Positions 6,434-10,777 of a DNA stretch of 10,777 nucleotides are shown here, in pieces. The DNA is taken from NCBI GenBank assembly GCA_003561835.1, contig PWVN01000216.1, positions 1 through 10,777 of the forward strand, read 5' to 3'. This DNA is from Syntrophomonadaceae bacterium. GTDB lineage: Bacteria; Bacillota; Dethiobacteria; PWVN01. How positions within the stretch are numbered: position 1 is the first letter of the stretch; each line of letters begins with the position of its first letter. Under the pieces are notes generated by a model. It was given only the letters and a program-made list of their open reading frames with translations. It did not search any database and was not told the DNA's origin. The position numbers were made by a program, and so were the translations under genes.

Positions 6434-6536
6434 ATCCTTCCCTCCCCACACTTGGTAACAATTCCTTATAATTCTACATCCGCCCTTATTTACCCTTTTT
6501 TTTTGCACATTGAACTAATATTTATTTTATTGTGAC

Positions 6537-6581
6537 AAAAAAACATCAACCTGCCGGGTCTTCCCGGGGCCCTGGGGCAGG
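6537..6581 (-). terminator. Probable terminator after the MATE gene
   Basis: On the minus strand a CCGGG/CCCGG stem (6554-6558 with 6563-6567) with a four-base loop is extended by CCTG/CAGG (6550-6553 with 6578-6581) across a bulge. A run of seven T (6543-6537) follows after a gap of six bases. The long gap between stem and T-run makes it imperfect. It begins 23 bases after the MATE stop codon and ahead of the next operon, as expected for a terminator. Confidence 0.5.
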
Positions 6582-6603
6582 GGGGGATCGCAAATATCCA
6601 GGC

Positions 6604-8004
6604 TTATCCGGATTTTGCGGGGTTCCCGCCCTTCTCCACCCGGACCTCCCGGCTGGACCAGCGGCCCAGGCGGTAGTAATGGGCCAGGATCACCACCTCG
6701 GCGATGATGGAAATCGTGATGGCCCACCAGACCCCGGTGTAGCCCAGGCCCAGGGGAAGGGACAGGAGGTAGGCCAGGGGCAGCTTGACCAACCAGTTGG
6801 CCACCAGGGAGCTGAACATGGGGGGCAGGGTGTCCCCGGCCCCTTTGAAGACCCCGCCCAGGACGAAGAGAGGCCCGCCCACCAGGAGGGCCAGGGCGAT
6901 GATCTTCAGGTAGGAAATCCCCGCCGTCAGGGCCCCTCCTTCGGCGCCGAAGAAAAGCATGATCTCGGCGGCAAAGAGGAAATAGAGGCTGGAAAAGACC
7001 AGCTGAACCAGGAGCCCCCCCAGGATGGCCCGGCGGGCCACCTCCCGGGACAGGTCCGCCTTGCCGGCCCCCAGGCTCTGGCCCACCATGGTGGAGGTGG
7101 CCACCATCAGGCCCACCAGCACGATAAAGGCAAAGCCCAGGACCCGCTGCCCGATGCCGAAGGCAGCCATGGCCTCGGTGCCGAAGAGGGCCACCAGCCA
7201 CATCATGACCATGCCCGTCAGGGGCCGGGTGGATGCCTGCAGGGCCGCCGGGACCCCCACCTGCAGGATCTTCCGGAGGAGGGCGGGCTGAAAGGACAGG
7301 CGAAGGAGACCCTCCAGCTTCATGCCCGTGGGGGAGAACCGGCCCGTCAGGAGAATGTAGAGGAGGAGCAGGAACATGACCCCCTGGGAGAGGAGGGTGG
7401 CCAGGCCCGCCCCCAGGACCCCCAGGGCCGGCAGCCCGAACCAGCCGAAGATCAGGACGGGGTCTAAGGCCATGTTCAGGGCGTTCCCCAGCAGCAAGAC
7501 GAACATGGGGGTGCGGGTATCCCCTGCCCCCTGAAGGGCGGAGCTGAAGGCCATGGAGGTGTAGATGAAGATATAGCCGATGCCCGTGATGCGCAGGTAG
7601 CCGGTGGCCTGCAGGTGGAGGTCCGGTTCCACCCGGAAGAGGTTGACCAGGGAAGCGCCCCCGAAAAGGAGGAGAGAGGCAAAGACCAGGGAGAGGCAAA
7701 GTCCCAGCCAGAAGGAGTGGTGGACCGCCTTAAGGCCCTCCTCCCGCTCCCCCGCCCCCCAGTGGCGGGCCACCAGAGCGATAGTGCCGATGCTGATGAT
7801 TTCAGCGAAGTTGATGAACATAAAAAAGAGGTTCCCCGCCAGGGACAGGGAAGCCACGGCGGTGATCCCCAGCTTCCCCACCCAGTACATGTCCACCAGG
7901 CCCAGGGCCGTGTGCAGGACCATGCTGATCATGACGGGCCAGGACAGGCGCCACAGGTCCACGTAGATCTTCTCTTTTTTCAAATGCAAGAGGGAGTTTT
8001 CCAA
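6604..8004 (-). CDS. MATE family efflux protein
   Basis: Multidrug/toxic-compound exporter of the MATE family, a cation-coupled antiporter in the cytoplasmic membrane. It is 466 residues, the usual length, with about 12 membrane helices in two homologous halves. The duplication is visible as matching motifs: ALQGAGDTRTPMF (156-168) in the first half and VFKGAGDTLPPMF (385-397) in the second. The N-terminus carries the family pattern SWPVMISMVLHTALGLVDMYWVGKLG in separate conserved blocks (21-46). The start is TTG at 8004 with AGGGG six bases upstream; no better in-frame ATG is near. The charged C-terminal tail (about 449-466) is cytoplasmic. The gene stands alone on the minus strand, divergent from the iron-sulfur flavoprotein gene. 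Substrate and coupling ion (Na+ or H+) cannot be told from sequence alone. Confidence 0.95.
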   Translation of the reverse strand: MENSLLHLKKEKIYVDLWRLSWPVMISMVLHTALGLVDMYWVGKLGITAVASLSLAGNLFFMFINFAEIISIGTIALVARHWGAGEREEGLKAVHHSFWLGLCLSLVFASLLLFGGASLVNLFRVEPDLHLQATGYLRITGIGYIFIYTSMAFSSALQGAGDTRTPMFVLLLGNALNMALDPVLIFGWFGLPALGVLGAGLATLLSQGVMFLLLLYILLTGRFSPTGMKLEGLLRLSFQPALLRKILQVGVPAALQASTRPLTGMVMMWLVALFGTEAMAAFGIGQRVLGFAFIVLVGLMVATSTMVGQSLGAGKADLSREVARRAILGGLLVQLVFSSLYFLFAAEIMLFFGAEGGALTAGISYLKIIALALLVGGPLFVLGGVFKGAGDTLPPMFSSLVANWLVKLPLAYLLSLPLGLGYTGVWWAITISIIAEVVILAHYYRLGRWSSREVRVEKGGNPAKSG

Positions 8005-8309
8005 AAGTTACCCCTGCCTCTCCATGATGAGCTTGCATGAATTCAAGTACTGAGAACCGTCCCCGGGACTTGCGCTCCATATTTTTCCAGACAAGAAAGA
8101 ACGGTCCCGGCTTGCGCCGGCTTGCGGTTTTTGCCTCTTGTTGAATTCGCCGCCTCCGGGCCTTTCCCTGCCGGGGAAGGGGCTTTGAACCCCGGGAAAA
8201 GCCTTAAAGATTTTTACTATTTTGTTTGCCCCTCTAGCAGGAATGACGCTTTTTTTGCTTAATATTAATCATGTTAGAAAAATCTCAAGTAAAAGGAGCG
8301 TTGCCGATT
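8005..8309. other. Intergenic region between divergent genes
   Basis: About 300 bases separate the MATE and flavoprotein starts. The MATE side holds its ribosome site. The middle (8053-8126) holds a GC-rich repeat cluster. At 8163-8182 an 8-bp stem with one G-T pair and a TGCC loop can form, without a T-run. The flavoprotein side turns AT-rich (8206-8275) with a TACTAT (8215-8220) that could be a -10 box but has no matching -35. It also holds a GCAGGAATGACG followed by seven T (8250-8256). Promoters for both genes must lie here, but none can be assigned with confidence. I see no coding frame with a ribosome site. Confidence 0.6.
8053..8126. repeat. Imperfect GC-rich repeats (GAACCGTCCC-type)
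   Basis: Two related copies, AGAACCGTCCCCGGGACTTG plus CGC (8053-8075) and AGAACGGTCCCGGCTTGCGC (8098-8117), lie 45 bases apart. The 10-mer CCGGCTTGCG is then tandemly duplicated (8107-8126). ACCGT of the first copy and ACGGT of the second can also pair. Sequences around GAACCGTCCC are, from memory, frequent dispersed intergenic repeats in Peptococcaceae-type genomes, similar to REP elements. Genome-wide copy number was not checked. Confidence 0.55.
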
Positions 8310-10343
8310 ATGCTTAATCAACCTCTCCCTCCCTGTCAGGCAGCCTGTCCCATTCATCAAGATGTCAGGGAGTATATCAATCAGATATCCAAGGGCAACT
8401 TCAGCAAAGCGCTGGAAGTGATCATGGAGGTCAACCCCATGCCCGCTTCCCTGGGCTTGATTTGCGCCCACCACTGCGAAGATGAATGCCGGCGGAAAGA
8501 GGTGGACGAGGCCCTGTCCATCCGGGGCCTGAAGTGTTTTGCCGTGGACAAGGGAGTGGATGCCCCCCTGCCGAAACAAGCTCCTCCCAGCGGCAAGCGG
8601 GCAGCCATCATCGGTTCCGGGCCCGCAGGCCTGACGGCCGCCCAGACCCTGGGCTGCCTGGGCCACCAGGTCACCGTGTATGAACGGGAAAAGACTTCCG
8701 GGGGCGCCCTACGCAACCACATCCCCTACTACCGGCTTCCCGATGCCACCATAGATAAAGATATAGACTACTTACAGCGGTTAGGAGTAGAGTTTAAAAA
8801 CGGCTTCCAGCTGGGAGAAAACCTGGACCTGGAAGATCTAAAGAAAGACTACGACGCCGTCATCCTTTCCCTGGGCCTGGCCAGCAGCAGGGGCCTGCCC
8901 ATACCCGGCTGCCAGCACAGCAGCTGCACCCTGGCCCTTCCTTTCCTGTATGATGTCAAGCACAAGGGACGCCGCCTCTCGGGCGAACATGTCATCGTCA
9001 TCGGCGGCGGCAACGTGGCCATGGACGTGGCCCGCTCCGCCGTCCGGGCAGGGGCCGGTTCCGTCCAGGTGGCCTGCCTGGAATCCCGGGAAGAGATGCC
9101 CGCCTTCGAGTGGGAAATTGAAGAGGCCATGGAAGAGGGGGTCAAGTTCTTCCCCTCCTGGGGACCGGTGGAGGTCCTGACGGAAAACGACGGGATCACC
9201 GGCCTGAAGGTCAAGGCCGTCAAGGCCGTCTTCGATGAATACGGCCGTTTCAGCCCCACTTTCTTCGAGGACCAGCTCTCCGTGATCAAGGGGAACATGG
9301 TCATCTTCTCCATCGGCCAGGGAGCCGACTTCACCTGCCTGGAGGGCTGCGAGGTTGCCATCGACGAGCGAAACCGCCTGGTCTTTGACGCCGAGAGCAT
9401 GTCCACTACCGACAGGGGGGTCTTCGCCTGCGGCGAGATGGTGACGGGACCGGGGACCGCCGTCCAATCCATGGCCAACGGCCGCAAGGCCGCCATCGCC
9501 GTGGACGCCTACCTGAAGAGCGAGGCCGTCAGCCTGCCGGCGGAACCGGAAGCCCTGCCCGAACTGGTGGAAGAGGTGGCCGGGAAGGTGCGGCCCGTCA
9601 CCCGGGAAGCCCTGGGCCTGGTGGAGGCGGAAAAGCGGATGACCAACTTCGACCCCATCGAGTTGGGCTACAGCGTCCTTCAGGGCCTGAAGGAGAGCCG
9701 GCGCTGCCTGCGCTGCGGCGCCGGGGCGGAGCAAATCGAGGTGGACTGCGCTCACTGCCTGACCTGCCTGCGCACCTGCCCCTACGACGTCCCTCACGTG
9801 AACGCCGAGGGCAAGGTGGAACTGCGCCAGGATGTCTGCCAGTCCTGCGGCCTCTGCCTGGCCGTCTGCCCCGCCGTGACCATCAAATTCAAGGCCAGGG
9901 AACTGGAAGAGGCGGAAGCGGCCATCGACAAGGCCCTGCAGGAGATGCAGGGGAAGGGGGAGCCAAAGGTCCTGGTATTGACCTGCGCCTATGCCCCCTT
10001 TGCCATGGACTGGTTCAACCAGGACTTCTTTGCTAAAAAACCAGCCAATGTGGCCCTGGTAAAATTCCCCTGCGTGGCCAAGGTCGATACCCTGCACATG
10101 CTTCAGGCCTACAACCAGGGGGCCGATGCCGTCCTCATCGCCGGCTGCGCCGAGGATGGCGAGCTCACCTGCCCCTACTACGATGTGTCCCACTGGACCG
10201 CCAAGCGGGTGGACCGGGTCAAGGGGATCCTGAAAGAGCTGGAGATCAAACCCGAAACCGTCTCCCTCCTCTTCACCCCGCCCCTGGAGGGCCGGGAATT
10301 CGCCGACAAAGTAGCCGCCTTTCTGGAAACCCTGAAGGGCTAA
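8310..10343 (+). CDS. GltD-like FAD/NAD(P)H oxidoreductase fused to ferredoxin and MvhD/FlpD domains
   Basis: Cytoplasmic electron-transfer flavoprotein of 677 residues. The ATG at 8310 follows AAAAGGAG by 11 bases; the in-frame ATG at 8271 has no ribosome site. Domains in order: an N-terminal double-cluster domain of the GltD/DPD type (Cys9, Cys13, Cys52, Cys56, Cys60); FAD-binding IGSGPAG (101-107) and the closing CGEMVTGPGTAVQSMANGRK (374-393); an NAD(P)H-binding insert IGGGNVAMD (231-239); a CLRC (466-469); two ferredoxin 4Fe-4S motifs (Cys480/483/486/490 and Cys510/513/516/520); and an MvhD/FlpD domain (about 553-676) with Cys559, Cys588, Cys613 and Cys621. Glu258 in CLESREEMPA sits where NADPH-specific relatives usually have Arg, which hints at NADH. 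It would pass electrons between NAD(P)H and a heterodisulfide-reductase-like or hydrogenase partner, possibly with bifurcation. No such partner is in the window. Confidence 0.9.
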   Translation: MLNQPLPPCQAACPIHQDVREYINQISKGNFSKALEVIMEVNPMPASLGLICAHHCEDECRRKEVDEALSIRGLKCFAVDKGVDAPLPKQAPPSGKRAAIIGSGPAGLTAAQTLGCLGHQVTVYEREKTSGGALRNHIPYYRLPDATIDKDIDYLQRLGVEFKNGFQLGENLDLEDLKKDYDAVILSLGLASSRGLPIPGCQHSSCTLALPFLYDVKHKGRRLSGEHVIVIGGGNVAMDVARSAVRAGAGSVQVACLESREEMPAFEWEIEEAMEEGVKFFPSWGPVEVLTENDGITGLKVKAVKAVFDEYGRFSPTFFEDQLSVIKGNMVIFSIGQGADFTCLEGCEVAIDERNRLVFDAESMSTTDRGVFACGEMVTGPGTAVQSMANGRKAAIAVDAYLKSEAVSLPAEPEALPELVEEVAGKVRPVTREALGLVEAEKRMTNFDPIELGYSVLQGLKESRRCLRCGAGAEQIEVDCAHCLTCLRTCPYDVPHVNAEGKVELRQDVCQSCGLCLAVCPAVTIKFKARELEEAEAAIDKALQEMQGKGEPKVLVLTCAYAPFAMDWFNQDFFAKKPANVALVKFPCVAKVDTLHMLQAYNQGADAVLIAGCAEDGELTCPYYDVSHWTAKRVDRVKGILKELEIKPETVSLLFTPPLEGREFADKVAAFLETLKG

Positions 10344-10358
10344 TCATCGATGAAAGAC

Positions 10359-10389
10359 AAAGGGGTTTGTCTTTGGACGGACCCCTTTT
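10359..10389 (+). terminator. Intrinsic terminator after the flavoprotein gene
   Basis: AAAGGGGT (10359-10366) pairs with ACCCCTTT (10381-10388). An inner GTC/GAC stem (10369-10371 with 10376-10378) is capped by TTTG, with TTTT then C closing the 3' side. It lies 15 bases after the stop codon. AAAGACA/TGTCTTT (10353-10359 with 10368-10374) offers a competing stem. This is a good rho-independent terminator, so the next gene should have its own promoter. Confidence 0.75.
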
Positions 10390-10397
10390 CTCATCCC

Positions 10398-10420
10398 GGG
10401 ACAGCAAGAACCCCTGTCCC
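10398..10420 (+). repeat. 7-bp hairpin ahead of the M29 peptidase gene
   Basis: GGGACAG (10398-10404) and CTGTCCC (10414-10420) form a perfect stem with a nine-base loop. It follows the terminator by nine bases and lies 11 bases before the ribosome site of the next gene. It may add to termination (ATTACAATTTT follows), or be a copy of a dispersed GGGACAG-type intergenic repeat. Confidence 0.55.
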
Positions 10421-10447
10421 ATTACAATTTTAAAGGAGGCTTTTGCC

Positions 10448-10777
10448 TTGAATGACCCCCGAATTGCTGCCCTTGCCGATATTCTGGTGAATTACTCCGT
10501 GGAAGTGAAGGCCGGGGACGTGGTCCTCATCACGGCCACGGAACTGGCCCAACCCCTGGTGGAGGAAGTCTATGTCAAGATCCTGCAAAACGGCGCCTTC
10601 CCCCGCCTCAAGGTGAACCTCAGTACCATGCTGCCCCTCTTTTTTGCGCATGCCCGGGATGCCCACCTGGATACCCTGCTGGAACTGGACAGGGATGAGT
10701 ATGCCAGGGCCGATGCCCTCATCAACATCAAGGCTCCGGCCAACGTCAAGGAGCTCAGCGGCGTGGACCCCAAAAAA
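10448..10777 (+). CDS. M29 family aminopeptidase, N-terminal part
   Basis: Metal-dependent aminopeptidase of the M29 (AmpS/aminopeptidase T) family, which removes N-terminal residues from peptides in the cytoplasm. The first 110 codons are in the window with no stop. The start is TTG at 10448, with AAAGGAGG ending eight bases before it; the nearby ATG at 10452 is in another frame and closes early. Recognisable family features are the opening NDPRIAALADILVNYSVEVK, the GDVVLI strand, the PLVEEVY helix and ADALINIKAP followed by LSGVDPKK. The metal-binding Glu and His residues lie later in the protein and cannot be checked. A terminator and a hairpin separate it from the gene before. The family identification rests on the N-terminal domain only. 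Confidence 0.88.
   Translation, partial: MNDPRIAALADILVNYSVEVKAGDVVLITATELAQPLVEEVYVKILQNGAFPRLKVNLSTMLPLFFAHARDAHLDTLLELDRDEYARADALINIKAPANVKELSGVDPKK

Noticed and set aside
6527..7699. 390-codon open frame overlapping the MATE gene on the same strand
   Set aside because: It is an out-of-frame reading of the MATE gene with a Pro/Gly/His/Arg-rich product and no family signal; the MATE frame is intact over its full length.
8838..10193. 451-codon open frame antisense to the flavoprotein gene
   Set aside because: The composition (Gly, His, Asp, Ala-rich, no motif) is that of a shadow; the opposite strand encodes conserved flavin and cluster motifs throughout.

Overview
The window is GC-rich bacterial DNA with strong purine-rich ribosome binding sites and many GTG/TTG starts. 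The gene content (DUF5317 next to an HD-GYP protein, a GltD/ferredoxin/FlpD multidomain oxidoreductase, an M29 aminopeptidase) points to an anaerobic member of the Firmicutes, probably Clostridia of the Peptococcaceae/Moorella type. That placement is inference from gene style and families, not from a marker gene. No rRNA, tRNA, CRISPR array, insertion sequence or phage gene was seen.

Layout. Positions 1-3653 (minus strand) hold an oligopeptide/dipeptide-type ABC uptake operon. It has a well-formed promoter at 3625-3653, a long leader with a 34-bp palindrome, a lipoprotein substrate-binding protein (1132-3402), an intergenic hairpin, and a DppB-like permease cut by the window edge. Positions 3668-6433 (minus strand) hold a second operon: a conserved protein of unknown function (5792-6433), a possible 26-residue membrane peptide (5599-5679), a membrane-bound HD-GYP cyclic-di-GMP phosphodiesterase (4224-5549) and a DUF5317 membrane protein (3668-4219). 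Positions 6604-8004 (minus strand) encode a MATE-family efflux protein with a probable terminator behind it. A repeat-bearing intergenic region (8005-8309) separates it from a divergent plus-strand gene (8310-10343). That gene encodes a 677-residue iron-sulfur flavoprotein joining a GltD-like NAD(P)H:FAD module, two ferredoxin-type clusters and an MvhD/FlpD domain. A clear terminator follows, and the window ends in the first 110 codons of an M29 aminopeptidase.

How they work together. The binding protein captures a solute, probably a peptide, outside the membrane and hands it to the permease; ATPases would lie beyond position 1. The HD-GYP operon would lower cyclic-di-GMP in response to a membrane signal. 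The flavoprotein looks like an electron-transfer hub between NAD(P)H and an unknown Hdr-, hydrogenase- or ferredoxin-type partner not in the window. The M29 peptidase is probably independent.

The most striking observation is that the binding protein appears circularly permuted. The motifs of the second part of the SBP_bac_5 fold come first and those of the first part come last, and the new ends fall within one loop. Next in interest are the 221-bp inverted-repeat-bounded segment holding a tiny peptide gene just upstream of the HD-GYP gene, and the palindromic leader of the ABC operon.
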